Below are positions 9,463 through 17,995 of a stretch of DNA of 64,000 nt, in pieces. The notes under the pieces were generated by a model. That model worked only from the letters and a program-made list of their open reading frames with translations, was not told the origin of the DNA and ran no database searches. Source of the stretch: JBOGCH01 sp051656645. Lineage in GTDB: Bacteria; Bacteroidota; Bacteroidia; Bacteroidales; Marinifilaceae. Position numbers and translations under genes: made by a program. The DNA is taken from contig JBOGCH010000035.1 of assembly GCA_051656645.1 (NCBI GenBank), positions 22,825-86,824 of the forward strand. Reading direction: 5' to 3'. Numbering within the stretch: position 1 is the first letter of the stretch; each line of letters opens with the position of its first letter.

Positions 9463-10500
9463 TTAGACTTGATTATCGACAAAAGGTTTAGTGGGTAGAT
9501 CAGAAAATTTGTTCTTTTTCAAAACATAAGCATCCCACAGGATACTGCGTTCATAAATTCCAACGCGAGATGTGTTACCAACAGGTGGCGTATAGTATTG
9601 TTTCATATTTGCATATTCCCTGTAAGCCTTCAGTACGGCACCGGCATTACCCCACTCACCTTTCACAGCAAAAAACAACATGGAGGCCATATCTACACCA
9701 AAGCGCATAAATGAAATGGGTAAGCGCTCTTTACGGGACATATTTTTATACAACATGAGCAAGTTGTTACGGTAATTGAGAAAAAGCTTACGCGGATGAT
9801 TCATTGGTAACGAGCCGCCTCCTAAATGATAAACCGTACCCGTAGGCACTACTTTAGCGGCATAACCTGCGTTGCGTAAACGCCAACACAAATCAATTTC
9901 CTCCATATGGGCAAAAAAACGCTCGTCCAATCCGCCCAATTTCACATACAACTCACGGCGCACACAAAATGCTGCACCGCTACACCAAAATAGCTCCTGC
10001 GGAGTATCATACTGTCCCTGGTCGGTTTCGACATTATCCAGTATGCGTCCACGACAAAAAGGGAAACCCAGTTTGTCCATATAACCACCGGCAGCTCCTG
10101 CATATTCAAACTTATGTTTCTCCTTGTAGGCTTTTATTTTAGGTTGCACAACGCCAGTTAGTGCATCGCTATCCAAACTATCTACAAGAGGCTCTAACCA
10201 TCCCGGAGCTGTTTCAACATCACTATTAAGTAATACGACATACTCCTCGTGCATCATTTCTATGACACGATTGTATCCGCCCGCAAAACCATAGTTCTCC
10301 GGCAAACGGATTATATCTATTTGGGCAAATTCCTGCTCCAATAATTCCACTGATCCATCCGTAGAACCGTTGTCCGCTACAACTACCCTAGCCAATTCGC
10401 TATTAGTATTAGCAATAACCGATGGCAGGAATTCGCGCAACAACTGCTCCCCATTCCAATTTAAAATTACAACGGCTACTCGTTTTCCATTATTTTCCAT
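9463..10500 (-). CDS. Family 2 glycosyltransferase
   Basis: A 345-residue protein from the ATG at 10500 (MENNGKRVAVVILNWNG). That start overlaps the preceding acyltransferase gene by 11 bp and gives the family-typical N-terminus; an upstream in-frame ATG would add 25 unrelated residues. The GT-A fold is clear: VVILNWNGEQLL, ADNGSTDGS near residue 42, LNSDVETAPGW (metal-binding DxE/DxD-like site), FFAHMEEIDLCWRLRNAGY. This resembles rhamnosyltransferase-type GT2 enzymes of O-antigen or capsule synthesis. Coupling to a lipid A type acyltransferase supports a role in the lipopolysaccharide or surface glycan pathway. Donor sugar unknown. Confidence 0.9.
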   Translation of the reverse strand: MENNGKRVAVVILNWNGEQLLREFLPSVIANTNSELARVVVADNGSTDGSVELLEQEFAQIDIIRLPENYGFAGGYNRVIEMMHEEYVVLLNSDVETAPGWLEPLVDSLDSDALTGVVQPKIKAYKEKHKFEYAGAAGGYMDKLGFPFCRGRILDNVETDQGQYDTPQELFWCSGAAFCVRRELYVKLGGLDERFFAHMEEIDLCWRLRNAGYAAKVVPTGTVYHLGGGSLPMNHPRKLFLNYRNNLLMLYKNMSRKERLPISFMRFGVDMASMLFFAVKGEWGNAGAVLKAYREYANMKQYYTPPVGNTSRVGIYERSILWDAYVLKKNKFSDLPTKPFVDNQV

Positions 10501-11377
10501 GTAGGGCATCCTCTCGTTTAAATTTCCAACGTTTATGTGACCACAACCAAAGTTCCGGACGCTTAATAATTTCACGTTCCAACAATTGGGTATGCATACG
10601 GGTAAGTTCTCCCGGTTCCATGTCCTTAGGCGAGTTGGAAAGCTCGGTAAACTTAATATGATAATATCCTCTCTTATATTTATCTATCGTGGCAAAGAAT
10701 ACCGGATAATTAAATTTAGCCGCTATTCTCTCTGTGCCAATAAATATTGGCGTATCTTGATTAAGAAATGACATCCAAAAATTCAGATTAGCTCTGTTAG
10801 GTGTTTGGTCGGCTATAAACGTAGTTAAACAAACCTTGTTTTCACGTTTCATGTTCACCATGTATCGTAAAACATCCTGCTTTGGAATTGGTTTCCCCTT
10901 AAACTTGCGCCTAATGGCCAACATCAGGTTATTTACCGCCTCATTGTGAATAGGCTTATATAAAGGTGCAAAATCCGCATCCTCCTTCATTTGCAGAGCA
11001 AAGGACGAACACCACTCCCAGTTACCATAATGCCCCAAAACCACCATAATGCTTTGTCCCGCATTCAGATATCTATGAACTTCGTCCGCATTGGTAAACA
11101 CACATCTACGCTGCATTTCACTATCGGACATGCCTAGCATTTTATATGTTTCGGCAAACAAATCGCACAAATGGCGGTAGTACTTACGCTCGATTTCAGC
11201 AATTTTATTTAACGGATAATCGGGAAAAGCATTTGTCAAATTGGTACGTACAACTTTTCGGCGATAGCGTACCACATAAAATAAGAGTATATATAAAATA
11301 TCCGACACCGCGTACACTACGCAAAACGGCAGTAACCCCACCGTACACACCACACCATAAAGCAGTTTTGACCTCAT
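10490..11377 (-). CDS. Lysophospholipid acyltransferase family protein, LpxL/HtrB-like
   Basis: A 295-residue membrane-associated acyltransferase. An N-terminal hydrophobic segment covers residues about 5-35. The conserved catalytic motif is GHYGNWEW (HX4D/E type) near residue 115, with the later signature FIADQTPN and the GTERIAAKFNYPVFFA segment found in LpxL/LpxM. In the pathway it would add a secondary acyl chain to lipid A at the inner membrane. It is first in a probable operon with the GT2 gene. A good promoter (11399-11429) precedes the ATG. The family call is firm; the exact acyl position is not decidable. Confidence 0.9.
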   Translation of the reverse strand: MRSKLLYGVVCTVGLLPFCVVYAVSDILYILLFYVVRYRRKVVRTNLTNAFPDYPLNKIAEIERKYYRHLCDLFAETYKMLGMSDSEMQRRCVFTNADEVHRYLNAGQSIMVVLGHYGNWEWCSSFALQMKEDADFAPLYKPIHNEAVNNLMLAIRRKFKGKPIPKQDVLRYMVNMKRENKVCLTTFIADQTPNRANLNFWMSFLNQDTPIFIGTERIAAKFNYPVFFATIDKYKRGYYHIKFTELSNSPKDMEPGELTRMHTQLLEREIIKRPELWLWSHKRWKFKREDALHGK

Positions 11378-11398
11378 TTATTTATTCTTTTTAATGTT

Positions 11399-11429
11399 CA
11401 AATATAGCAAAATGCATGCTAAAATGCAA
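11399..11429 (-). promoter_or_regulatory. Promoter of the lpxL-like/GT2 genes
   Basis: On the minus strand there is a TATATTTG -7 box (11406-11399) preceded after 20 bp by TTG (11429-11427), the Bacteroidota TTTG/TAnnTTTG pattern. It lies about 20 bp before the acyltransferase start codon. Confidence 0.65.
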
Positions 11430-11574
11430 CTATCTGTCCCCATTCCAAATTGTGAACCTAGGCTTTTGAGTATTTTAAACCTATTGTACAAAGAATGATT
11501 CAAGATTGGCAAAATACACTTTGATGAGTATTAGATTTATTTCTATCTTTAATATTATATGCAACGCATCAATT

Positions 11575-11706
11575 CCCCTCCTACCGCCTCTCAACCGCTC
11601 TAGGTTTCATTCAGCTTTCATTCAGCTTTCATTCAGGTTTCATTCAGGTCTGACCCCCTAAACCTGAATGAAACCACTATCATACCTGAATGAAACCTGA
11701 ATGATA
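11575..11706. repeat. Intergenic 11-bp-unit hairpin repeat, locus A
   Basis: A pyrimidine-rich lead (CTCTCAACCGCTCTAGG) is followed by four units of TTTCATTCAG(C/G) starting at 11605, 11616, 11627 and 11638, exactly 11 bp apart. An 11-bp loop containing GACCCCCTA follows, then three opposed units of CCTGAATGAAA (11661-11704). The arms are complementary and could form a long hairpin or cruciform. It sits between divergent genes. The same element recurs at 24.7 kb and, inverted, at 43.3 kb. Confidence 0.9.
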
Positions 11707-11892
11707 TAGCAATAAGTACCCAAGTAATTGAAACTTTTTAGCCTCAAAAGCCTTAAACAAGCAGAACAGAAAAACCAACGTATTAACTTAAAAAATAGGC
11801 ATATAGATTACGTTTTTTAGCCTATGACTATTGGTTTTGTTGGTTTTTTTAGTTATTTTCGTCAAAATTAAGAACCTAAAGTGCCACAGACT

Positions 11893-13740
11893 ATGGAGCA
11901 AGAAAGAAACATCACTGCATCCAACGACTCTCACATCGTTAATAACGAAATGATACAGACAGAACAAAATGCTGCTGCCGGAGAGTTAAAAAATTCGACA
12001 GAGGAAACCATTCCTATGGAAAATTTCAAAAGCATGGACTTAGAAACCATTACAAAACATGTTTCCGAGTACATGAAAAACTATCCGGTACTTCAACTCA
12101 AGAAGATTATGGATAGTGCTATGGAGGCTTTTGACAGCCTTTACAGCGAAGAGTTTAACAAAGTGGAAAGACTTGAAGAAGAGGAGCCGGACGATGAAGC
12201 CCGTAAGAAAAAAATTGCACTACTTCAACAAATTAAAGAGCGCTTTGCAGGCGTTATGAGACAGTATCGGGATTTGAGACAATCTGAAATCAAAAAGAAC
12301 GAGGAGGAGAAGGAAAGCAACTTAAAACAAAAACTTGCAATAATAGAGGAACTTAAGGACATTATGAAAAAGGAGGAATCCTTAAATAATACGTTTCAGG
12401 AGTTCCGCACCTTACAAGATAAATGGCGTACCATTGGGTTAGTACCTCAGGCGCAAGCACACAACCTATTGGAAACCTATCACCACCACATTGAACAATT
12501 TTACAATTACATAAAAATAAACAAGGAGCTAAGAGACCTTGATTTGAAAAAGAACTTAACTGAGAAGGAAGCTCTGTGCCAAGAGGCAGAGAAACTTATT
12601 GACGTTGAGGATCGCGGACAAGCTTTTAAACAGTTACAACTACTACATAACCGCTGGAAAGAGGTTGGCCCTGTTGCCAAGGAACTAAAGGATGAATTAT
12701 GGAACAGATTTAAAACTGCCAGCGACAAAATTAACGAAGAGCACTCCAACTTTTTTGAAACATTAAAAAAAGAGCAGGAGACTAATTTAATTGCCAAACA
12801 GGAAATTTGCGACAAGGTTGAAAAAATTGCCACAAAAACCTATTCTACTCCGAAAGAGTGGCAAAACGCATCGGCTAAGATTATTGAATTGCAAGAGGAG
12901 TGGCGCCACACAGGAACTGTGCCACAAAAGGACAGAACACGCATTTTTAAACAATTTAGAGAATTATGCGATGCCTTTTTTAACAGTAAACGAGATTTTA
13001 CCAAAGGACTGGATGTTGAACAGGAAGCAAACTACCTTAAAAAGGTGAAACTTTGCGAAAAAGTGGAAGCTTTAAAGGACAGCGAAGAATGGAAAACTAC
13101 AACCGATAAAATAATTTCATATCAACGAGAGTGGAAGAAGATTGGCCCTGCACCAAGAAAAGTTTCAAATAAGGTTTGGAACCGCTTCCGCGCAGCTTGC
13201 GATGCCTTTTTTACACGCAAAGCAGAATTCCACAAGGACATTGATGCCGAGCAAGAGGCTAACCTAGCTGCAAAACGCGCATTGGTGGACGAGGTTGTAC
13301 AATTTACATTGACTGATGACAATGAGCAAAACATTGCCACATTGAAAAACTTCCAAACACGTTGGGCCGGTATAGGTTTTGTGCCTATGAAAGCTAAAAA
13401 CGAAATTCAGGAGGCTTTCCGCGATGCCATAAATAACCATTTTAGTAAACTAAATCTCGATGAATTTAATAAGGATTTAGAGCGTTTCCGTGCAAAAGTA
13501 GACACCTTAAATGCGGGCGAAAATAGAGATTACAAAATTATTCAGGAGCGCGAAAAGTTGGTTAACAAAATTCGCTTACTGGAAACTGACATACAGGTAT
13601 ACGAAAACAATATTGGTTTTATTGCCAAGAGTAGTAAATCCCAAACATTGATTACGGACATGGAGTCAAAATTGAAACAGGCAAAACAACGCTTGACATT
13701 GTTACAGGAAAAGCTAAAAGCATTGGATAGTATTATCTAA
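11893..13740 (+). CDS. DUF349 repeat protein
   Basis: A 615-residue cytoplasmic, strongly charged protein. Five DUF349 units are visible, each about 70-75 residues with a W...(V/I/T)G.VP core: DKWRTIGLVP, NRWKEVGPVA, EEWRHTGTVP, REWKKIGPAP and TRWAGIGFVP. The last about 80 residues (RDYKIIQEREKLVNKIRLLETDIQVYENNIGFI) form a coiled coil typical of the Bacteroidota members. The start at ATG 11893 (MEQERN) is preferred over the GTG 12 bp upstream. DUF349 function is not established. It lies upstream of pyrG and yidC, but a terminator at 13748-13788 separates them. The protein is single-copy housekeeping in appearance. Confidence 0.88.
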   Translation: MEQERNITASNDSHIVNNEMIQTEQNAAAGELKNSTEETIPMENFKSMDLETITKHVSEYMKNYPVLQLKKIMDSAMEAFDSLYSEEFNKVERLEEEEPDDEARKKKIALLQQIKERFAGVMRQYRDLRQSEIKKNEEEKESNLKQKLAIIEELKDIMKKEESLNNTFQEFRTLQDKWRTIGLVPQAQAHNLLETYHHHIEQFYNYIKINKELRDLDLKKNLTEKEALCQEAEKLIDVEDRGQAFKQLQLLHNRWKEVGPVAKELKDELWNRFKTASDKINEEHSNFFETLKKEQETNLIAKQEICDKVEKIATKTYSTPKEWQNASAKIIELQEEWRHTGTVPQKDRTRIFKQFRELCDAFFNSKRDFTKGLDVEQEANYLKKVKLCEKVEALKDSEEWKTTTDKIISYQREWKKIGPAPRKVSNKVWNRFRAACDAFFTRKAEFHKDIDAEQEANLAAKRALVDEVVQFTLTDDNEQNIATLKNFQTRWAGIGFVPMKAKNEIQEAFRDAINNHFSKLNLDEFNKDLERFRAKVDTLNAGENRDYKIIQEREKLVNKIRLLETDIQVYENNIGFIAKSSKSQTLITDMESKLKQAKQRLTLLQEKLKALDSII

Positions 13741-13747
13741 CAATCTA

Positions 13748-13788
13748 TAAAAAAAGGATATCCAACATCGGTTATCCTTTTTTTTATG
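13748..13788 (+). terminator. Intrinsic terminator after the DUF349 gene
   Basis: AAAAAAAGGATA, a 14-base loop region and TATCCTTTTTTTT form a stem followed by an eight-T run directly after the stop codon. Confidence 0.8.
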
Positions 13789-13819
13789 TTTTAATATCGG
13801 GCAATACAGCTAAAAGTGT

Positions 13820-13827
13820 TATCTTTG
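13820..13827 (+). promoter_or_regulatory. -7 box of the pyrG promoter
   Basis: TATCTTTG matches the Bacteroidota TAnnTTTG consensus and lies 33 bp before the pyrG GTG start. No clear TTTG is found at the -33 position, so the upstream part is weak. Confidence 0.55.
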
Positions 13828-13860
13828 TAACTTTGAAAAATAATATAAAAACAATATATC

Positions 13861-15456
13861 GTGTCAACAAAGTATGTATTTGTCACCGGAGGTGTGGCAT
13901 CGTCATTAGGAAAGGGAATTATAGCATCGTCACTTGCAAAATTATTGCAAGCAAGAGGCTATAGAGTGGCTAATCAGAAACTAGATCCATATATTAATAT
14001 TGATCCGGGAACTTTGAACCCTTATGAGCACGGGGAGTGTTACGTTACCGACGACGGAGCGGAAACTGACCTAGACTTGGGACACTATGAGCGTTTTACA
14101 GGATGCCCTACGTCGCAAGCAAATAACGTGACTACAGGACGTATTTATCAAAACGTAATTAATAAAGAACGTCGCGGTGATTTCTTAGGAAAAACCGTTC
14201 AGATTGTTCCTCACATTACAGACGAGATTAAAAGAAATATTAAAGCACTTGGTGCAAAAGGCGATTACGATGTGGTAATTACTGAGATTGGTGGTACTGT
14301 GGGCGACATTGAGTCCCTACCATTTATTGAAGCTGTACGCCAATTGCGCTGGGAACTTGGCGAAAAGTCGGTATTAATTCACCTTACTTATGTACCTTAT
14401 CTTGCCGCTTCGGGCGAGTTGAAAACCAAACCTACGCAACACTCTGTGAAAGCGTTATTGGAAATTGGTGTTCAACCGGATGTACTTGTACTACGTACTG
14501 AGCATGAATTAAATAAAGATCTTCGCCGTAAGGTTGCATTATTCTGTAATGTAGCTCCTAAGGCTGTAATCCAATCTATCGATGTATCTACAATTTACGA
14601 GGTACCGATGAAGATGAAGGAAGAAAAACTGGACGAGATTGTACTTGAACAGTTGGGCTTACCTTTAAACAGCGAGCCGGATTTAGAGTCTTGGACTAAA
14701 TTCCTATATAAACTGAAAAACTACCGTAACGAAATTCGTATTGGTTTAGTTGGTAAATATGTTGAACTTCATGATGCTTACAAATCAATTGTTGAGGCAT
14801 TTATCCATGCAGGTGCAATGAATGACTGCAAAGTGAAAATTGAATGGATACATAGTGAGGAGATTACAGATGCAAATGTTGCCGACAAACTAAAAGGTTT
14901 ACATGGTGTGCTTGTTGCTCCTGGATTTGGTAGCCGCGGTATTGAAGGTAAAATTGTTGCTATTAAACACGTACGTGAAAACAACATTCCTTTCTTTGGT
15001 ATTTGTTTAGGTATGCAAATGTCTGTTATTGAGTTTGCGCGTAACGTATTGAAGATGGAGGATGCTGACTCTACAGAGATGAACCCTAAAACAAACTATC
15101 CTGTAATTGACCTAATGGAAAGCCAAGCGGACGTTACTGAGAAAGGTGGTACTATGCGTTTAGGAGCGTACAACTGTGAGTTGAAAGACGGATCGAAAGC
15201 AAGAGAAGCTTACGGACAAAAAATGGTAAGCGAACGTCACCGTCACCGTTATGAGTTTAATGACAAGTATCGCACTCAATTCGAAGAGGCAGGTATGGTT
15301 GTAACAGGACAAAACCCGGAAACTGGATTGGCTGAGATTGTTGAAATTCCAACTCACAAATGGTTTGTTGGTGCACAATTCCACCCGGAATATAAGAGTA
15401 CTGTGGTAAACCCTCACCCTCTATTTGTTGCTTTTGTTAAAGCATGTTTGAAATAA
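13861..15456 (+). CDS. pyrG: CTP synthase
   Basis: A 531-residue enzyme of normal length, converting UTP to CTP with ATP and glutamine. The N-terminal amidoligase domain (1-about 270) has KYVFVTGGVASSLGKG, the P-loop-like start of all CTP synthases, and EIGGTVGDIES. The C-terminal class I glutamine amidotransferase domain (about 290-531) has APGFGSRG, the nucleophile motif GICLGMQ (Cys382) and the His/Glu pair in QFHPEYKS. The start is GTG (VSTKYVF), which is the only position giving the conserved N-terminus. It is followed 34 bp later by yidC, probably as one transcript. Confidence 0.98.
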   Translation: MSTKYVFVTGGVASSLGKGIIASSLAKLLQARGYRVANQKLDPYINIDPGTLNPYEHGECYVTDDGAETDLDLGHYERFTGCPTSQANNVTTGRIYQNVINKERRGDFLGKTVQIVPHITDEIKRNIKALGAKGDYDVVITEIGGTVGDIESLPFIEAVRQLRWELGEKSVLIHLTYVPYLAASGELKTKPTQHSVKALLEIGVQPDVLVLRTEHELNKDLRRKVALFCNVAPKAVIQSIDVSTIYEVPMKMKEEKLDEIVLEQLGLPLNSEPDLESWTKFLYKLKNYRNEIRIGLVGKYVELHDAYKSIVEAFIHAGAMNDCKVKIEWIHSEEITDANVADKLKGLHGVLVAPGFGSRGIEGKIVAIKHVRENNIPFFGICLGMQMSVIEFARNVLKMEDADSTEMNPKTNYPVIDLMESQADVTEKGGTMRLGAYNCELKDGSKAREAYGQKMVSERHRHRYEFNDKYRTQFEEAGMVVTGQNPETGLAEIVEIPTHKWFVGAQFHPEYKSTVVNPHPLFVAFVKACLK

Positions 15457-15490
15457 TAAGAACAAATTATAACTCATTTAACTAACTTAG

Positions 15491-17335
15491 ATGGATAAAA
15501 ATACACTTACAGGATTGGTGTTGATATTCCTTATTTTGATTGGTTTCTCGTATTTTACGCGTCCAAGCCAAGAGGAATTAAGCGCCATCCGCGCTAAGCA
15601 GGATTCGGTTGCTAAAGTTGAGGCTGCACGTATGGAGCAGGCTAAAGAACTTAGCGCAGAGGATTTTGCTGCTGCCGAAGAAGGAACTATCGAGAGCAGC
15701 ACCTTGTTTAAACAAGATAGTCTTACAGATCGTGTTATCACTTTACAAAATAATTTGATTAAAGTGGATCTTAGCACTAAAGGAGGACGCATTGTTTCGG
15801 TAAATTTGAAAGAGTATCAAACTGCCGATTCTATGCCTTTAAATTTATGGCTACCTAAAAAGAGTACGTTTGGATTAAGCTTCTTTGCACAACGTAAAGA
15901 GTATTTCACGCAACGTATGCTTTTTGTTCCAAGTACAACACAGTCTGTTTTAGATGCTGCGACAGGTGCTCAAAAGCTTACAATGAAGTTAATGGTTAAC
16001 GAAAATAGTTATATTGCTTATAACTATACGTTACAGCCAAATAGCTATGCTGTGGACTTTGATATTGAGGTACGCAACATGGAGAACTATTTAGACATGA
16101 ACACGTCTGTACTTAATTTAACTTGGGGTGTAGACATGCCGCAATTAGAGAAAAGTAAGGATTTTGAGAACCGCTATACAGGTGTGTACTACAAATTCTA
16201 CAATGACAATGTTGACAACATGTCAATGACTTCAAACGAAGAGGAAAGCCTAAAAACATCGGTAGAGTGGATTGCATTTAAACAACAATTCTTCTCATCT
16301 GTACTTATCTCAAAACAACCTATTAGCGGCGTTATTGTAAACTCGGCTAAGAACGACAATCCGGGCTACTTAAAAACTGTTAGTGCGCAAATGCCATTAC
16401 AGTACACCGGACAAAGTTTTGAAAAGTACGACATGGAGTTCTTCTTTGGTCCTAATGCCTACTCTATTCTTAAAGAATATGGCGGCGACATTCAACTTAC
16501 TGAGTTGATTAACTTGGGATGGAAGTGGATTTCATGGTTCAATAAGTATTTTGTAATTCCAATCTTTGACTTCCTTGCAACACGTACTACATTAAACTTT
16601 GGTATCATCATTTTAATACTAACGCTTATTGTTAAGATTATTCTTTTCCCTCTTACATTTAAGAGCTATAAGAGTCAAGCACGTATGCGTGTATTGAAAC
16701 CTCAGATTGATGAGATTAATCAAAAATACCCTTCTGATCGCGCGCTAGAGCGTCAGCAAGCTACAATGGAACTTTACAAAAAAGCCGGTGTTAACCCTAT
16801 GGGAGGTTGTTTACCTATGTTGATACAGATGCCTATTCTTATTGCTCTGTTCTACTTCTTCCCTAGTGCTATTGAGCTACGCCAGGAAAGTTTCCTATGG
16901 GCAAAGGATTTAGCATCGTATGACAGTATTGCAACATTACCGTTCACTATTCCATTCTATGGTAATCACGTTTCGTTGTTCTGTTTATTAATGACTATTG
17001 TAAACATTGTTTACATGAAAATGAACAGCAAAAACCAACCGCAAAATGACCAAATGAAAGGTATGCAGTCAATGATGTATATCATGCCTGTGATGTTCCT
17101 ATTTATCTTTAATAACTACTCAGCAGCATTAAGTTACTACTACTTCATTGCTACATTAATCACTATTGTACAAACATGGTTGATTCAACGCTCGGTAGAC
17201 GACCAAAAGATTTTACAAGAAATTGAGTTAGCTAAAACTCGTCCGGTTAAAAAATCAGGATGGCAAAAACGTTTAGAGGATGCACAACGCATGCAACAAC
17301 AACGTTTAAATGACCAGAAAAAGAAGAAAAAATAA
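15491..17335 (+). CDS. yidC: Membrane protein insertase YidC
   Basis: A 614-residue inner membrane protein of the usual Bacteroidota length. The N-terminal anchor (about residues 7-22, LTGLVLIFLILIGFSYF) is followed by a large periplasmic beta domain (about 60-340). The conserved 60KD insertase domain has five membrane helices (about 360-580): FGIIILILTLIVKIILFPLTFKSYKSQARM, then GVNPMGGCLPMLIQMPILIALFYFFPSAIELR and a MKGMQSMMYIMPVMFLFIFNNYSAALSYYY stretch. A basic tail ends the protein, as in family members that touch the ribosome. It inserts and folds membrane proteins with or without SecYEG. A terminator at 17355-17391 closes the unit. Confidence 0.97.
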   Translation: MDKNTLTGLVLIFLILIGFSYFTRPSQEELSAIRAKQDSVAKVEAARMEQAKELSAEDFAAAEEGTIESSTLFKQDSLTDRVITLQNNLIKVDLSTKGGRIVSVNLKEYQTADSMPLNLWLPKKSTFGLSFFAQRKEYFTQRMLFVPSTTQSVLDAATGAQKLTMKLMVNENSYIAYNYTLQPNSYAVDFDIEVRNMENYLDMNTSVLNLTWGVDMPQLEKSKDFENRYTGVYYKFYNDNVDNMSMTSNEEESLKTSVEWIAFKQQFFSSVLISKQPISGVIVNSAKNDNPGYLKTVSAQMPLQYTGQSFEKYDMEFFFGPNAYSILKEYGGDIQLTELINLGWKWISWFNKYFVIPIFDFLATRTTLNFGIIILILTLIVKIILFPLTFKSYKSQARMRVLKPQIDEINQKYPSDRALERQQATMELYKKAGVNPMGGCLPMLIQMPILIALFYFFPSAIELRQESFLWAKDLASYDSIATLPFTIPFYGNHVSLFCLLMTIVNIVYMKMNSKNQPQNDQMKGMQSMMYIMPVMFLFIFNNYSAALSYYYFIATLITIVQTWLIQRSVDDQKILQEIELAKTRPVKKSGWQKRLEDAQRMQQQRLNDQKKKKK

Positions 17336-17354
17336 TCGGAAAACACACGATATG

Positions 17355-17391
17355 AAAATAGAGGAACTTTTACAAGTTCCTCTATTTTTTT
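17355..17391 (+). terminator. Intrinsic terminator after yidC
   Basis: AAAATAGAGGAACTT pairs with AAGTTCCTCTATTTT around a TTAC loop, followed by T residues. It lies 20 bp after the yidC stop codon. Confidence 0.85.
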
Positions 17392-17401
17392 GTTATTTAT
17401 G

Positions 17402-17431
17402 TTTGCATATATTTGTTTTATTTTACATTTG
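17402..17431 (+). promoter_or_regulatory. Promoter of the DUF2059 gene
   Basis: TTTG (17402-17405), 18 bp, then TACATTTG (17424-17431): both halves of the Bacteroidota consensus are intact. The -7 box lies 27 bp before the start codon. Confidence 0.7.
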
Positions 17432-17458
17432 TACTATTAATTACTAAACCAAATAAAT

Positions 17459-17917
17459 ATGAAAAAACTAATTATTCTACTATGCATGATGTTCATTACT
17501 TCTCAAATCACGTTTGCACAAACGACGAATGAAAAGTATGTGAAGACATTTGAACAGTTCATGGAGGCTAGTGGCGGATTCCAAGCATTTAAGCAAGTGG
17601 CAGATGCCATGCTAAAAAATATGTATCAAGCGATGCCTCAAATACCCGAGGATGTACGTAATGTTCTTTCTGAGCAAATGAATAAGGAACTTTACGACAC
17701 TATTATTAAGGGAATGGCTCCGTTATACCAAAAACATATGAGTATTAAAGATTTAAACGCATGTATTAAGTTTTACCAAACACCTACCGGCAAAAAGCTG
17801 GTTGAGACTTCGCCTAAGATAATGCAGGAATTTATGACTACTAATATCACTTGGGTACAAGAGCTTCAACAACGCGTAATAAAAGTACTTGAAGAGAAAG
17901 GCTACGGCAAAAACTAA
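17459..17917 (+). CDS. DUF2059 family exported protein
   Basis: A 152-residue protein with a cleavable signal peptide (about residues 1-20, ending TFAQ). The mature part is helical with the DUF2059 signature MSIKDLNACIKFYQTPTGKKLVETSPKIMQE, where the conserved block FYxTPxGKK is intact. Function is not established; family members are periplasmic. It is monocistronic: it has its own promoter upstream and a strong terminator after it. Confidence 0.85.
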   Translation: MKKLIILLCMMFITSQITFAQTTNEKYVKTFEQFMEASGGFQAFKQVADAMLKNMYQAMPQIPEDVRNVLSEQMNKELYDTIIKGMAPLYQKHMSIKDLNACIKFYQTPTGKKLVETSPKIMQEFMTTNITWVQELQQRVIKVLEEKGYGKN

Positions 17918-17936
17918 TGTCCCATGTACAAAATAA

Positions 17937-17973
17937 ATAGCTCCCCGCTTAGTTCTATAACGCGGGGAGCTAT
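17937..17973. terminator. Hairpin between convergent DUF2059 and tex genes
   Basis: ATAGCTCCCCGC and GCGGGGAGCTAT form a 12-bp perfect stem around a 13-base loop, between the two stop codons. It lacks a long T run but is very GC-rich. Confidence 0.7.
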
Positions 17974-17995
17974 TCTGTTTATATTATAAAGCAAA

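Noticed and set aside
11575..11706. Possible CRISPR array
   Set aside because: Units are 11 bp and contiguous without spacers, in two opposed arms, and no cas genes are in the window.
12507..12833. Serine/leucine-rich minus-strand frames within the DUF349 gene
   Set aside because: They are antisense shadows of lysine/glutamate-rich coiled-coil coding sequence.
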